This document shows, piece by piece, positions 19,436-28,884 of a DNA stretch of 55,087 nt. The translations under genes and the position numbers were made by a program. This DNA is from Lachnospiraceae bacterium. Lineage in GTDB: Bacteria; Bacillota; Clostridia; Lachnospirales; Lachnospiraceae. The DNA lies in the NCBI GenBank assembly GCA_028724245.1, contig JAQYDI010000129.1, positions 1 through 55,087 on the forward strand. The letters are read 5' to 3'. The first letter of the stretch is position 1, and every line of letters begins with the position of its first letter. The notes beneath the pieces were generated by a model, which searched no databases, was not told where the DNA came from, and saw only the letters and a list, made by a program, of their open reading frames with translations.

Positions 19436-20872
19436 ATGAGGAAAACGAAGATTATTTGTACCATGGGACCCGCTGTTGATGACCCTGAAGTAATGAAAGG
19501 CCTGATCCAGAACGGCATGAATGTTGCACGATTCAATTTCTCCCATGGTTCTCATGCAGAGCAGAGAGAACGCTTTCAGCAGCTGAAAAGACTGAGAGAA
19601 GAACTGGGTGTACCGGTTGCAGCTCTGCTGGATACAAAAGGACCTGAAATCAGAACAGGAGTTCTTAAGGATGGTCAGAAGGTGAAGCTGGAGCAGGGAC
19701 AGGAATTTACACTGACGACCCGCAGTGTGGTTGGCGATGCATCCTGCGTACAGATCAATTATGATGGTCTCAATGAAGATGTGGAACCCGGCAATCAGAT
19801 TCTGATCGATGATGGTCTGATCGGTCTGGAGGTCGTTTCCGTGGAAGGCCCCGACATTCACTGCGTGGTATCCAACGGCGGCGAGCTGGGCGAGAGAAAG
19901 GGTGTCAATGTTCCCAATGTAAAGATCAATCTGCCCGCCATTACGGAAAAAGACAGAGACGATATCATTTTCGGTATTGAACAGGGATTTGATTTCATCG
20001 CAGCTTCTTTTGTCCGCAATGTAGATGCTGTTCTGGAGATCCGTGAGATTCTGCAGGAATACGGCGCCAGTGATATCAAGATCATTTCCAAGATTGAAAA
20101 CCGGGAAGGTGTGGAGAACATCGATTCCATCATCAAGGCCAGTGACGGCGTTATGGTAGCCAGAGGCGATCTGGGTGTTGAAATCCCTGCGGAAGAGGTT
20201 CCCTATATTCAGAAAACCATTATAAAGAAGTGTAATGATCAGTTCAAGACCGTAATTACAGCAACACAGATGCTGGATTCCATGATCCGCAATCCGCGTC
20301 CGACAAGAGCGGAGGTAGCCGATGTGGCCAATGCGGTTTACGACGGAACCGACTGTGTGATGCTTTCCGGAGAGACTGCAGCAGGCAAATATCCTCTCGA
20401 TGCACTGAATATGATGTGCAGGATCTGTGAGAACGCGGAGTCTCATCTGGACTACGAAACCATTATTTCTGAAAGAAGAAAATACAGAAGAAGAGGAATT
20501 TCCACTGCTGTGGTATATGCAGCAGCAGCAACCGGTCTTCATATGAATGCCAAATATATCGTAACGCCCACTCTGAGCGGTTTTACAGCAAGAATGATGG
20601 CCAAATTCAGACCGCACTGCCCGATTCTTGCTCTGAGTCCCAGCGACGCCAACCTTCGCAAGATGCAGATTCTGTGGGGGGTAATGCCCATGCATTCCGA
20701 GATGCTTCACGGAGACGGCGCTGCGGTTATTGATTCCGCCTATGAGATCATTCAGGAATCAGGACTTGTGGAGCCCGGTGATACCGTTATTATTACAGCC
20801 GGTGTTGTTTCCAAGAACGAACATGTTATCAAAGGCGTGACCAACACCATGCAGGTGCTGACTGCCAGATAA
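19436..20872 (+). CDS. pyk: Pyruvate kinase
   Basis: This final glycolytic enzyme converts PEP and ADP to pyruvate and ATP. The N-terminal TKIICTMGPA, the substrate and metal region MNVARFNFSHGSH, the LLDTKGPEIRTG motif and the active-site signature IISKIENREGVENIDSI are all visible, as is MVARGDLGVEIP. The start at 19436 follows AAGGAAAGGA. The longer frame from 19373 overlaps the previous gene and adds non-homologous residues. The 478 aa cover the A, B and C domains only, without the extra PEP-utiliser-like C-terminal domain of Bacillus pyruvate kinases. A terminator follows. Confidence 0.97.
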   Translation: MRKTKIICTMGPAVDDPEVMKGLIQNGMNVARFNFSHGSHAEQRERFQQLKRLREELGVPVAALLDTKGPEIRTGVLKDGQKVKLEQGQEFTLTTRSVVGDASCVQINYDGLNEDVEPGNQILIDDGLIGLEVVSVEGPDIHCVVSNGGELGERKGVNVPNVKINLPAITEKDRDDIIFGIEQGFDFIAASFVRNVDAVLEIREILQEYGASDIKIISKIENREGVENIDSIIKASDGVMVARGDLGVEIPAEEVPYIQKTIIKKCNDQFKTVITATQMLDSMIRNPRPTRAEVADVANAVYDGTDCVMLSGETAAGKYPLDALNMMCRICENAESHLDYETIISERRKYRRRGISTAVVYAAAATGLHMNAKYIVTPTLSGFTARMMAKFRPHCPILALSPSDANLRKMQILWGVMPMHSEMLHGDGAAVIDSAYEIIQESGLVEPGDTVIITAGVVSKNEHVIKGVTNTMQVLTAR

Positions 20873-20887
20873 ATACTGTATTTTTTA

Positions 20888-20934
20888 CATGCAGCAGGCA
20901 ATTGCGGTTTCGGACTGTGATTGTCTGCTGCATG
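20888..20934 (+). terminator. Terminator-like hairpin after pyk
   Basis: A 15-bp stem with one G-U: CATGCAGCAGGCAAT (20888-20902) pairs with ATTGTCTGCTGCATG (20920-20934) around a 17-nt loop, followed by ATTTTA. The U-tract is weak but the stem is strong. Confidence 0.65.
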
Positions 20935-20966
20935 ATTTTAGAGGATTTTAAAGAAAGAAGGATTGT

Positions 20967-23045
20967 GTGGGAAAATATCTGTTTATTGCTGAAAAACCCA
21001 GTGTGGCTCAGGAATTTGCCAAAGCGCTGAAGGAACCCATGAAACGCAGCAATGGATTTCTGGAGTCTGCGCATTATGTGGTGACCTGGTGCGTGGGACA
21101 TCTGATTACCATGAGTTATCCCGAAGCCTACGATCCCGCTCTGAAAAGCTGGCGGCTCGACAGGCTTCCTTTTATTCCGAAAGAGTATAAGTACGAGGTC
21201 ATCGATCAGGTGAAGGATCAGTTTGAAATCGTGAAAAAACAGCTGAACCGCCCTGACGTGGAAGTGATCTATGTATGTACCGACTCCGGACGGGAGGGGG
21301 AATACATATACCGCCTGGTGGAGCAGATGGCCGGTGTTTCGGGAAAGATGCGAAAAAGGGTCTGGATTGATTCCCAGACGGAAGAAGAGATTCTGAAAGG
21401 AATCCGGAATGCGAAAGATCTGTCTGCTTATGACAATCTGGCGGCTTCCGCTTATATGCGGGCCAGAGAAGATTATCTGATGGGCATCAATTTTTCACGG
21501 CTTCTGACACTGGTATACGGAAGGGAGATCAGTCAGGTGACCGGCAGCAGTCATACGGTGATTTCCGTAGGAAGGGTGATGACCTGTGTTCTGGGTATGG
21601 TAGTCCGCAGGGAGCGGGAAATCCGCAATTTCGTCAAAACCCCCTTTTACCGGGTGCAGGCGCAGGTGGACTGCGGCGGCCATATGGTGACTGCGGAATG
21701 GAAGGCGGTGGAAGGCAGCCGCTATTATGCGGCAGCAAAACTGTATAAGGACAGCGGTTTCCTGCAGAAAGAAGATGCGGAGGCTATGATTGCCCATCTT
21801 TCCGAGCCCTGGCCCGCACAGGCTTCTGTCTGCCTGAAAGAAAAGAAAAAGGAAAAGAAGAATCCACCGCTGCTTTATAATCTTGCAGAACTGCAGAATG
21901 ACTGTTCCAAACGGCTGAAGATCAGTCCCGATACGACGCTGAAGATCGTGCAGGAACTGTATGAGAAAAAGCTGGTGACTTATCCGAGAACCGACGCCAG
22001 AGTTCTGTCTACGGCTGCTGCCAAGGAGATTGACCGGAACCTGAAAGGAATTGCCGGACTTGCTTCTGTGGGAGAATTTGCCAGGGAGATCCTCGATAAG
22101 GGAAGCTACAGGAATATTGCGAAAACCCGGTATGTGAACGATAAACAGATCACGGATCATTACGCCATCGTGCCTACCGGTCAGGGCCTGCGGGCGCTGA
22201 ACAGTCTGAAAGGATATGCAGGGCGCGTTTACGATATGATCGTGCGCCGTTTTCTGAGTATTTTTTATCCGGCGGCGGTGTATGATAAGTATTCTCTGGC
22301 CTTTCAGATTAAGGAAGAAAAGTTTTTTGCAGGCCTGAAGCTGCTGGCTGATGAGGGCTATATGGTGGTCACCGGGGAACATCTCTGGAAGAAGAATGCA
22401 TCAGAGGCTGTACAGAAGCAGGAAAAAGATCCGTCTGCCGGGGAGAATGAAAAAACGGAAAAAACAGGAGAGATTGAGAAGGACGGCAGCGACGGGGCAT
22501 CCATGTCAGTTCAGGAGCAGGCCGTTTTTCTGGAAGCACTGAAAAAGATCAGAAAAGGAGATGTATTTCCTGTAAAAGAATTCAAAATCCGTGAGGGAGA
22601 AACTTCTCCTCCCAGACGGTATAATTCCGGTTCCATGATTCTTGCCATGGAGAATGCGGGACAGCTCATTGAAGATGAAGAACTCAGGGAGCAGATCAAA
22701 GGCAGCGGGATCGGAACCTCTGCCACCAGAGCGGAGATCCTGAAAAAGCTGTTTAATATCCGGTATCTGAGCCTGAACGGCAAGACACAGGTGATTACGC
22801 CCACCATGCTGGGAGAGATGGTCTATGAAGTGGTCAATGACTCCATTGTCCATCTGCTGAACCCGGAACTGACAGCCAGCTGGCAAAAAGGCCTGACCTA
22901 TGTGGCAGAAGGAACAATTACCACGGAAGAGTACATGCAAAAGCTGACCGGTTTTATCGTCCGCCGGACGGAAAGCGTCCGTTCAAAACGTAATGTAAGC
23001 TCCATTCAGCGTAATTTTCATACGATTCAGAAGTATTATAAATGA
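20967..23045 (+). CDS. topB: DNA topoisomerase III (type IA)
   Basis: This ATP-independent topoisomerase passes and decatenates single strands. The 692 aa start with the Toprim domain (LFIAEKPSVAQEFAKAL) with a later acidic DSGREGEYIYR metal site. The catalytic tyrosine is Tyr339 in TYPRTDARVL, and GIGTSATRAEILKKL is also diagnostic. A low-complexity Glu/Lys stretch (about 480-510) is inserted in the central domain. No C-terminal zinc fingers are present. GTG start with AAGAAGGA upstream. It is the TopB-like group of Gram-positives and may be chromosomal TopB or plasmid-derived, although nothing here suggests an integrated element. Confidence 0.93.
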   Translation: MGKYLFIAEKPSVAQEFAKALKEPMKRSNGFLESAHYVVTWCVGHLITMSYPEAYDPALKSWRLDRLPFIPKEYKYEVIDQVKDQFEIVKKQLNRPDVEVIYVCTDSGREGEYIYRLVEQMAGVSGKMRKRVWIDSQTEEEILKGIRNAKDLSAYDNLAASAYMRAREDYLMGINFSRLLTLVYGREISQVTGSSHTVISVGRVMTCVLGMVVRREREIRNFVKTPFYRVQAQVDCGGHMVTAEWKAVEGSRYYAAAKLYKDSGFLQKEDAEAMIAHLSEPWPAQASVCLKEKKKEKKNPPLLYNLAELQNDCSKRLKISPDTTLKIVQELYEKKLVTYPRTDARVLSTAAAKEIDRNLKGIAGLASVGEFAREILDKGSYRNIAKTRYVNDKQITDHYAIVPTGQGLRALNSLKGYAGRVYDMIVRRFLSIFYPAAVYDKYSLAFQIKEEKFFAGLKLLADEGYMVVTGEHLWKKNASEAVQKQEKDPSAGENEKTEKTGEIEKDGSDGASMSVQEQAVFLEALKKIRKGDVFPVKEFKIREGETSPPRRYNSGSMILAMENAGQLIEDEELREQIKGSGIGTSATRAEILKKLFNIRYLSLNGKTQVITPTMLGEMVYEVVNDSIVHLLNPELTASWQKGLTYVAEGTITTEEYMQKLTGFIVRRTESVRSKRNVSSIQRNFHTIQKYYK

Positions 23046-23051
23046 ATACAG

Positions 23052-23099
23052 CTGTTCAGAGCCGGGCAGTATGTTCAGGGCTGGCTCTGAACAGTTATC
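23052..23099. repeat. Inverted repeat with CTGTTCAG arms
   Basis: CTGTTCAGAGCC (23052-23063) pairs with GGCTCTGAACAG (23083-23094), and the right edge extends to AACAGTTATC. No U-run follows. The arm (reverse complement GATAACTGTTCAG) closely matches the ends of elements near 25064 and 31419. It lies between topB and the beta-helix gene. Confidence 0.6.
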
Positions 23100-23128
23100 A
23101 GAATACATAAAAAACAGGAGGTATTGCA

Positions 23129-23800
23129 ATGGAAGAATTAAAAACAGTGAATCTTTATGATCTGACACATACAAAAGCAGCAGGTCTGCTGGAGAAGACC
23201 GAATATCCCTGGGAGGCTCTGGCCGGGATCAGCGACCTGATCATGGAACTGGGACCGCAGCTTCCGAAAGACCGCTATGAAGAGCGGGATGGGAATATCT
23301 GGATCGCAAAATCGGCAAAGGTAGCACCTACCGCATCGATTACAGGCCCTGCCATCATCGGCGAAGAGACGGAGGTTCGTCACTGTGCCTTTATCCGGGG
23401 CAATGCGCTGGTAGGCGACCATGCCGTTGTAGGCAATTCTACGGAACTGAAAAATGTCATTATTTTTGACAACGTACAGGTGCCTCATTATAATTATGTG
23501 GGGGATTCCATTCTGGGCTATAAATCCCATATGGGCGCCGGCTCGATTACATCCAATGTGAAATCCGACAAAAAGCTGGTGGAAATCCACACACCGGAAG
23601 GTAATCTGGAAACCGGACGCAAGAAAGTAGGCGCGCTGGTGGGAGACGGCGTGGAAGTAGGATGCGGCAGTATCCTGAATCCCGGGACGGTCATCGGCCG
23701 CGACAGCAATATATATCCGCTGTCCAGCGTAAGAGGCTTCGTACCGGCCGGCTCCATTTACAAAAAGCAGGGTGAGATTGTTGTAAAAGTGCAGGATTAA
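23129..23800 (+). CDS. Left-handed beta-helix (hexapeptide repeat) nucleotidyl/acyltransferase-like protein
   Basis: This 223 aa protein has hexapeptide repeats over about residues 65-215 (for example AKVAPTASITGPAIIGEETEV and VGDGVEVGCGSILNPGTVIGRDSNI). It resembles the C-terminal domain of glucose-1-phosphate thymidylyltransferase or GlmU without the nucleotidyltransferase half. Such proteins are often labelled UDP-N-acetylglucosamine pyrophosphorylase in related genomes, but the pyrophosphorylase motif is absent, so that name should not be taken as its activity. The first 60 residues form a short alpha-helical cap. A good SD (AGGAGG) precedes ATG 23129. Confidence 0.75.
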   Translation: MEELKTVNLYDLTHTKAAGLLEKTEYPWEALAGISDLIMELGPQLPKDRYEERDGNIWIAKSAKVAPTASITGPAIIGEETEVRHCAFIRGNALVGDHAVVGNSTELKNVIIFDNVQVPHYNYVGDSILGYKSHMGAGSITSNVKSDKKLVEIHTPEGNLETGRKKVGALVGDGVEVGCGSILNPGTVIGRDSNIYPLSSVRGFVPAGSIYKKQGEIVVKVQD

Positions 23801-23827
23801 CTGCCTTTACGATTGTATAAATACCGG

Positions 23828-23858
23828 GCGCAGGGAGAATCAATACATCTCTCTGCGC
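23828..23858. terminator. Hairpin between the convergent beta-helix and YihY genes
   Basis: GCGCAGGGAGA (23828-23838) pairs with TCTCTCTGCGC (23848-23858) with one G-U. It overlaps the last codons of the - strand gene. Position between convergent genes suggests termination, but only TGTTTA follows. Confidence 0.5.
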
Positions 23859-24664
23859 TGTTTATTCAGAAAATGATTCAGCTCCGCACCCAGCAGAACG
23901 ATACAGAGACAGAAATAGATCCATAAAAGCAGCAGAAGAATTGCTCCCAGACTGCCGTAAATGCGTGAATAGTTGGTAATATGCTGAATATAGAATTCAT
24001 AGCAGAAAGAAAATACGATCCAGGCGGAAGCGGAGAATACCGCTCCCCAGAATTGATCCCGAAAGCGGATATTCCGGCCCGGATAAAAGGTATAGAGGCA
24101 CATGAAAAACAGGATCAGGATCGGGACTGCCGCCAGCAGGCGGAAACGGAGAAACAGCCGCAGGATATGGTACAGCGGCGGGAGAAAGCGTCCGATCAGC
24201 TCCTGAATACTGCTGCCGAACATCAGCACAACGATGGTGAAAAACAGGATGGCGATCAGAAAAATCATGTAAAAAAAGCTGATCAGCCGCGCAGTGACGA
24301 AGCCGTGTTTCTTTTTGTTGCCGTAGATCTCATTCAGTCCGCGCACGATGGCATAAACACCCTTGGAAGAGCTCCACAGAGCGCCCAGCAGTGAAACAGA
24401 GATCAGAGCTCCGCTGGACTGAATATAGAGTTCACTGATGATATAGGACAGTGTGCGGGAGAATGTATCGTTCCCGATGCCATCAAGCATCTGAAAAAGC
24501 TCCTGAAACACGCCGGGGGACAGAAACTGGAAAACATTCAGCAGTGCCATTAAAAAAGGGATTGCTGACAGCTGAAGAAAAAAGGCCGCCTGGGCACCGT
24601 AAACGGTCAGTTTTTTCTCGACAATTTCATTTTTCAGCTGAAACAGGGTAATAAACAGATTCAT
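23840..24664 (-). CDS. YihY/BrkB family membrane protein
   Basis: This 274 aa inner-membrane protein of the YihY (formerly misnamed ribonuclease BN) family has about six hydrophobic helices. Recognisable family features are the N-terminal KLTVYGAQAAFFLQLSAIPFLMALL helix, the central ALWSSSKGVYAIVRGLNEIYG motif, and the final RIYGSLGAILLLLLWIYFCLCIVLLGAELN. Its function is not established; some relatives are linked to transport or to rod-shape and envelope traits. It is transcribed divergently from the pheST T-box leader. Confidence 0.88.
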   Translation of the reverse strand: MNLFITLFQLKNEIVEKKLTVYGAQAAFFLQLSAIPFLMALLNVFQFLSPGVFQELFQMLDGIGNDTFSRTLSYIISELYIQSSGALISVSLLGALWSSSKGVYAIVRGLNEIYGNKKKHGFVTARLISFFYMIFLIAILFFTIVVLMFGSSIQELIGRFLPPLYHILRLFLRFRLLAAVPILILFFMCLYTFYPGRNIRFRDQFWGAVFSASAWIVFSFCYEFYIQHITNYSRIYGSLGAILLLLLWIYFCLCIVLLGAELNHFLNKQRREMY

Positions 24665-24703
24665 GGATCTTCTCTTTCCGGATTATGCTGCTGCACAAAA
24701 TCC

Positions 24704-24739
24704 TTGACATTCATGGATTTAATGTTATTATATTATAAT
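24704..24739 (+). promoter_or_regulatory. Promoter of the pheST operon
   Basis: TTGACA at 24704-24709. The best-spaced -10 is TATTAT at 24726-24731 (16 nt). A perfect TATAAT at 24734-24739 is present but 24 nt away, too far for the same -35, so it could serve a second start. Confidence 0.6.
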
Positions 24740-25024
24740 GTATGGAAAATAAAATCAAGTAAAAGCGTTGAAGGCGTTGGATTTATTCCTGCAGTAGATG
24801 CAGTATATTCCATCAGAGAGAGACAGCCACCGGCTGAAAGCTGTTTCAGGTTCTGTACTGTGTCGAATTTCCCGCCCGAGCCTCTGTACCGAACGGCTTT
24901 TCAGGCTTATTAAGTACAGACGTGATGCACGTTACGCATGTAAGTGTCTGCCGTTATGGCAGGAATCAGGGTGGTACCGCGGAAGATGATTCGTCCCTTA
25001 TCCTTTATGGATAGGGGATTTTTT
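24740..25024 (+). promoter_or_regulatory. T-box leader of pheST (tRNA-Phe-sensing)
   Basis: This RNA leader senses uncharged tRNA and controls read-through into pheS. The T-box sequence AGGGTGGTACCGCGG is at 24968-24982. Its TGGT can pair with the ACCA end of tRNA. The terminator stem TCCCTTATCC (24994-25003) pairs with GGATAGGGGA (25009-25018), followed by six T (25019-25024). The upstream stem I region (24740-24960) is structured, but I did not assign the specifier codon; phenylalanine is inferred from the genes downstream. Confidence 0.92.
24994..25024 (+). terminator. T-box-controlled terminator
   Basis: Ten base pairs with one G-U, a 5-nt loop and TTTTTT. It competes with the antiterminator formed by the T-box sequence. 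Confidence 0.85.
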
Positions 25025-25063
25025 GTTTGATGCAATTTCATCCGCGGCCGAAAGTATAAATTT

Positions 25064-25130
25064 GGTAACTGTTCAGCAGAGCATAATTTTACAGTAATTA
25101 TTTTTGCACAAATTGTGAAAATCTGCTGAA
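25064..25130. repeat. Inverted repeat between T-box terminator and pheS
   Basis: TTCAGCAGA (25072-25080) pairs with TCTGCTGAA (25122-25130). The left end reads GGTAACTGTTCAG, identical to the end of the element at 31419-31431. It lies in the 130-nt segment after the terminator that any read-through transcript would contain. Confidence 0.5.
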
Positions 25131-25154
25131 TCCGGTTCAGAAAGGATATCAGGT

Positions 25155-26174
25155 ATGAAAGAAAAACTGGAAGGCATTAAAAAGGAAGCGCTTGCCTTAA
25201 TTGAAAACGCTGACAAAATGGACAAACTGAATGAAGTTAAAGTTGCCTACCTTGGTAAAAAGGGTCAGCTGACTGCTCTTTTAAAGGGTATGAAGAATAT
25301 TGCACCGGAAGAACGGCCTGCATTCGGTCAGATGGTCAATGAGGTCCGCTCTCATCTGGAGAATGTGCTGGATGAGAAAAAAACTGCATTGGCAAAGGCC
25401 GCAAGAGAGGCGCAGATGAAGGCGGAATGCATTGACGTTACCCTTCCTGCAAGAAAGCAGGCAGCAGGTCACAGACATCCCAATCATGTAGCCCTTGACG
25501 AAGTAGAACGTATTTTTATCGGCATGGGTTATGAGGTCGTGGAAGGTCCCGAAGTAGAATATGATTACTACAATTTCGAGGCACTGAATATTCCCGCCAA
25601 TCATCCGGCAAAGGACGAACAGGACACTTTCTACATCACGGATAAGATTCTGCTGAGAACACAGACATCACCGGTTCAGGTCAGAACCATGGAAAAACAT
25701 CCGCTGCCCATCCGTATGATCGCGCCCGGCCGTGTATTCCGTTCCGACGAAGTGGATGCAACCCATTCACCTTCTTTCCATCAGATTGAAGGTATGGTCA
25801 TTGATAAAAACATTACATTTGCCGACCTGAAGGGTACGCTGCAGCAGTTTGCGAAGGAGATGTTCGGAGAAGACACGAAGGTTAAATTCCGTCCTCATCA
25901 TTTCCCCTTCACAGAACCCAGTGCGGAAGTGGATGTAACCTGTTTCAAATGTCACGGCAAAGGCTGCCGTTTCTGCAAAGGAGAAGGATGGATCGAGATC
26001 CTTGGCTGCGGTATGATCCATCCCCGTGTGCTGGAGATGAGCGGTATCGACCCCAACGAATACTCAGGCTTCGCATTCGGCGTTGGTCTGGAGCGTATCG
26101 CTTTGCTGAAATATGAAATTGATGACATGAGACTTTTATACGAAAACGATATTCGTTTCCTGAAACAGTTCTAA
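25155..26174 (+). CDS. pheS: Phenylalanyl-tRNA synthetase alpha subunit
   Basis: This class II synthetase subunit charges tRNA-Phe as an alpha2-beta2 tetramer with PheT. The 339 aa begin with a tRNA-binding coiled coil (residues 1-85). The catalytic domain shows class II motif 2 (RMIAPGRVFRSDEVDATHSPSFHQIEG) and motif 3 (GFAFGVGLERIALLKY). A CFKCHGKGCRFCKGEGW insertion is rich in Cys and could bind a metal. The ATG follows AGAAAGGATATC. It lies downstream of a T-box leader and 18 bp before pheT. Confidence 0.98.
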   Translation: MKEKLEGIKKEALALIENADKMDKLNEVKVAYLGKKGQLTALLKGMKNIAPEERPAFGQMVNEVRSHLENVLDEKKTALAKAAREAQMKAECIDVTLPARKQAAGHRHPNHVALDEVERIFIGMGYEVVEGPEVEYDYYNFEALNIPANHPAKDEQDTFYITDKILLRTQTSPVQVRTMEKHPLPIRMIAPGRVFRSDEVDATHSPSFHQIEGMVIDKNITFADLKGTLQQFAKEMFGEDTKVKFRPHHFPFTEPSAEVDVTCFKCHGKGCRFCKGEGWIEILGCGMIHPRVLEMSGIDPNEYSGFAFGVGLERIALLKYEIDDMRLLYENDIRFLKQF

Positions 26175-26192
26175 GAGAGTGAGGTCAGATAT

Positions 26193-28613
26193 ATGAATAC
26201 ACCTTTATCATGGATAAAAGCATATGTACCGGATTTGAAAGCAGAACCCCAGGAATTTGGCGATGCCATGACCATGTCCGGAACAAAAGTTGAAAGTTAT
26301 GTCCGTCTGGACAAAAATCTGGAAAAAATTGTCGTAGGACAGATCGAATCCATCGAAAAACATCCCGATGCCGACAAGCTGGTCATCTGTCAGGTCAATG
26401 TGGGTACGGAAACGATCCAGATCGTTACCGGTGCTCCCAATGTATTTGTGGGTGCAAAGGTTCCCGTTGTTTTAGTGGGCGGCAAGGTCGCAGGCGGCCA
26501 TGACGGCGGTCCTCTGCCCGAAGACGGCATTAAAATCAAAAAAGGCAAGTTAAGAGGGGTTCCTTCTTTCGGTATGATGTGTTCTATCGAAGAACTGGGC
26601 TCCAGCCGCGAGATGTATCCGGATGCTCCGGAAGAAGGCATTTACATTATGAAAGAGGATGCTCCCATCGGTGCTGATGCAGTAGAACTGCTGGGTCTGC
26701 GTGACAGCGTATTTGAATATGAAATCACCTCCAACCGTGTGGATTGCTTCAGCGTAATCGGTATTGCAAGGGAAGCAGCAGCTACCTTCGGCCTGCCCTT
26801 CTATCCTCCGGTTCCCGAAGCAAAAGGCAACGGTGAAGATGTGCATGATTATGTGGAAGTGGAAGTAAAGGATGATGAGCTCTGCCCCAGATACTGCGCA
26901 AGAATGGTGAAAAACATCAAAATCGGTCCTTCACCGGAATGGATGCAGAGACGTCTTGCAGCCTGCGGTATCCGTCCCATCAACAATCTGGTGGATATCA
27001 CCAACTATGTAATGGAAGAATACGGCCAGCCCATGCACGCATTTGACTATGATACCATTGCCGGTCATAAGATCGTGGTAAAACGTGCGGAAGACGGCGA
27101 TACCTTCCAGACACTGGATGGCCAGATGAGAAATCTGGATCACGATATCCTGATGATATGCGATGCGGAAAAGGAAATCGGTATTGCCGGCATCATGGGA
27201 GGTGAGAATTCCAAGATCACCGACGATATCAAAACCGTACTGTTTGAAGCAGCCTGCTTCGACGGCACCAATATCCGTCTTTCCTCCAAACGTCTCGGTA
27301 TGAGAACCGATGCTTCCGGCAAGTTCGAAAAGGGTCTGGATCCCAACAATGCAGAAGATGCCATCAACAGAGCCTGCCAGCTGGTAGAAGAGCTGGGCTG
27401 CGGTGAGGTTGTAGGCGGCATGGTGGATCATTATCCTGTTAAGAGACAGCCCAGTCGTGTGAAATTTGAGCCCGACCGTATCAATCAGCTGCTTGGAACG
27501 GACATTTCCAGAGAAGATATGCTGGAGACCTTCAGAAAACTGGATCTGGAATACGATGCGGAGACAGAAGAAGTGGTAGCGCCCACTTTCCGTCAGGATC
27601 TGAACTGCGGGGCTGATCTGGCAGAGGAAGTTGCACGTATTTTCTGCTATGAGAAGATTCCCATGACCCTTCCTTCCGGAGAGGCAACTGCCGGCAAGAA
27701 GACCTTTAAGCAGCGTATTGAGGATATTGCAAAAGATGTAGCGGAATACAACGGTTATTCCGAAGCCATGACTTATTCCTTTGAAAGTCCCAAAGTATTT
27801 GAAAAACTGCGTCTGACACCTGATAATCCCATGAGACAGGCGATTACGATCATGAATCCTCTGGGAGAAGATTACAGTATTATGAGAACTTCTGCTCTGA
27901 ACGGCATGCTGACATCACTGGCAACCAACTATAACAGAAGAAACAAAGGCGTCAGACTGTATGAACTGGGCAACATTTACCTGCCCAAGGCACTGCCTCT
28001 GACAGAACTGCCTGATGAAAGAATGCAGCTGATGTTCGGTTTCTACGGCTCCGGCGATTTCTATGACATGAAGGGCGTTGTGGAAGAATTTTTTGACAAG
28101 ATCGGTATGTCCGGCAAAGTAACATACGATCCTTCCCAGAAAAAGGAATTCCTGCATCCCGGCCGCCAGGCGGATATTATTTATGGCGGAAAATGCGTCG
28201 GCTTCCTGGGCGAAGTACATCCCGATGTGGCAGACAATTACGGTATCGGCGACAGACCTTATGTAGCGGATATCGATATGCCTTCCATTCTGGAATTTGC
28301 AACCTTCGACAGAAAATACGAAGGCATTGCCAGATTCCCCGCACTGACCCGCGATATCAGTATGACCATTGAAAAAGATGTAACAGTAGGAAAACTGGAA
28401 GAAATTATTGAAAAGAAGGGCGGAAAGCTTCTGGAGCACTGCAGTCTTTTCGATGTTTACGAAGGAAGCCAGATCAAAGAAGGCTTCAAATCTGTTGCAT
28501 TCAGCCTGTCCTTCCGCGCAAAGGACAGAACGCTGGCTGACACGGAAGTCAACGAGATCATGGAAAAAATCCTCAATGCACTGAAAGAAATCGGAGCGGA
28601 ACTGAGAGCATAA
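26193..28613 (+). CDS. pheT: Phenylalanyl-tRNA synthetase beta subunit
   Basis: This is the tRNA-binding and editing subunit of PheRS, of full length (806 aa). The domains run in order: an EMAP-like tRNA-binding domain (about residues 40-150, IEKHPDADKLVICQVNVG), the B3/B4 editing domain (about 210-380, with DITNYVMEEYGQPMHAFDYD), the B5 domain (about 405-475), the catalytic-like core, and the C-terminal ferredoxin-fold anticodon-binding domain (RFPALTRDISMTIEKDV). It shares the T-box-regulated transcript with pheS and is closed by a long terminator hairpin. Confidence 0.98.
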   Translation: MNTPLSWIKAYVPDLKAEPQEFGDAMTMSGTKVESYVRLDKNLEKIVVGQIESIEKHPDADKLVICQVNVGTETIQIVTGAPNVFVGAKVPVVLVGGKVAGGHDGGPLPEDGIKIKKGKLRGVPSFGMMCSIEELGSSREMYPDAPEEGIYIMKEDAPIGADAVELLGLRDSVFEYEITSNRVDCFSVIGIAREAAATFGLPFYPPVPEAKGNGEDVHDYVEVEVKDDELCPRYCARMVKNIKIGPSPEWMQRRLAACGIRPINNLVDITNYVMEEYGQPMHAFDYDTIAGHKIVVKRAEDGDTFQTLDGQMRNLDHDILMICDAEKEIGIAGIMGGENSKITDDIKTVLFEAACFDGTNIRLSSKRLGMRTDASGKFEKGLDPNNAEDAINRACQLVEELGCGEVVGGMVDHYPVKRQPSRVKFEPDRINQLLGTDISREDMLETFRKLDLEYDAETEEVVAPTFRQDLNCGADLAEEVARIFCYEKIPMTLPSGEATAGKKTFKQRIEDIAKDVAEYNGYSEAMTYSFESPKVFEKLRLTPDNPMRQAITIMNPLGEDYSIMRTSALNGMLTSLATNYNRRNKGVRLYELGNIYLPKALPLTELPDERMQLMFGFYGSGDFYDMKGVVEEFFDKIGMSGKVTYDPSQKKEFLHPGRQADIIYGGKCVGFLGEVHPDVADNYGIGDRPYVADIDMPSILEFATFDRKYEGIARFPALTRDISMTIEKDVTVGKLEEIIEKKGGKLLEHCSLFDVYEGSQIKEGFKSVAFSLSFRAKDRTLADTEVNEIMEKILNALKEIGAELRA

Positions 28614-28652
28614 ATCCTTTGGGGATTTTATGCGGGTTCTGATCCATGGAAC

Positions 28653-28736
28653 GCCGCAAACCCACAATACGAAGTCTCTCTGCGGGCTGAAGATGCCTGC
28701 GCTGAGACTTGTATTATGGGTTTGCGGCTGTTTTTA
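28653..28736 (+). terminator. Long intrinsic terminator after pheT
   Basis: Arms 28653-28678 and 28702-28729 pair over about 25 positions with small bulges (outer GCCGCAAACCCA with TGGGTTTGCGGC, inner GAAGTCTC with GAGACTT). The stem is followed by TGTTTTTA. Confidence 0.8.
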
Positions 28737-28848
28737 TATAAAACGATTCTTTTTTTGTTTTCAGAGCCAGGCGGATCTGTGAAAAAAATGGTAAGATCAT
28801 GTTATAAATGGACATGATGAGAAAAAAATTCAAAGTGCCGGAAAAGGA

Positions 28849-28877
28849 TTGACAGAAAGCAGAAAAAAGTATAAGAT
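28849..28877 (+). promoter_or_regulatory. Promoter upstream of the flavodoxin relic
   Basis: TTGACA (28849-28854) with TAAGAT at 28872-28877 (17 nt), overlapping TATAAG at 28870-28875. The predicted start of transcription falls within the dyad operator just downstream. Confidence 0.6.
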
Positions 28878-28884
28878 GATCGTA

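Noticed and set aside
19388..20710. 440-codon - strand frame opposite pyk
   Set aside because: Antisense shadow of a strongly conserved pyruvate kinase gene.
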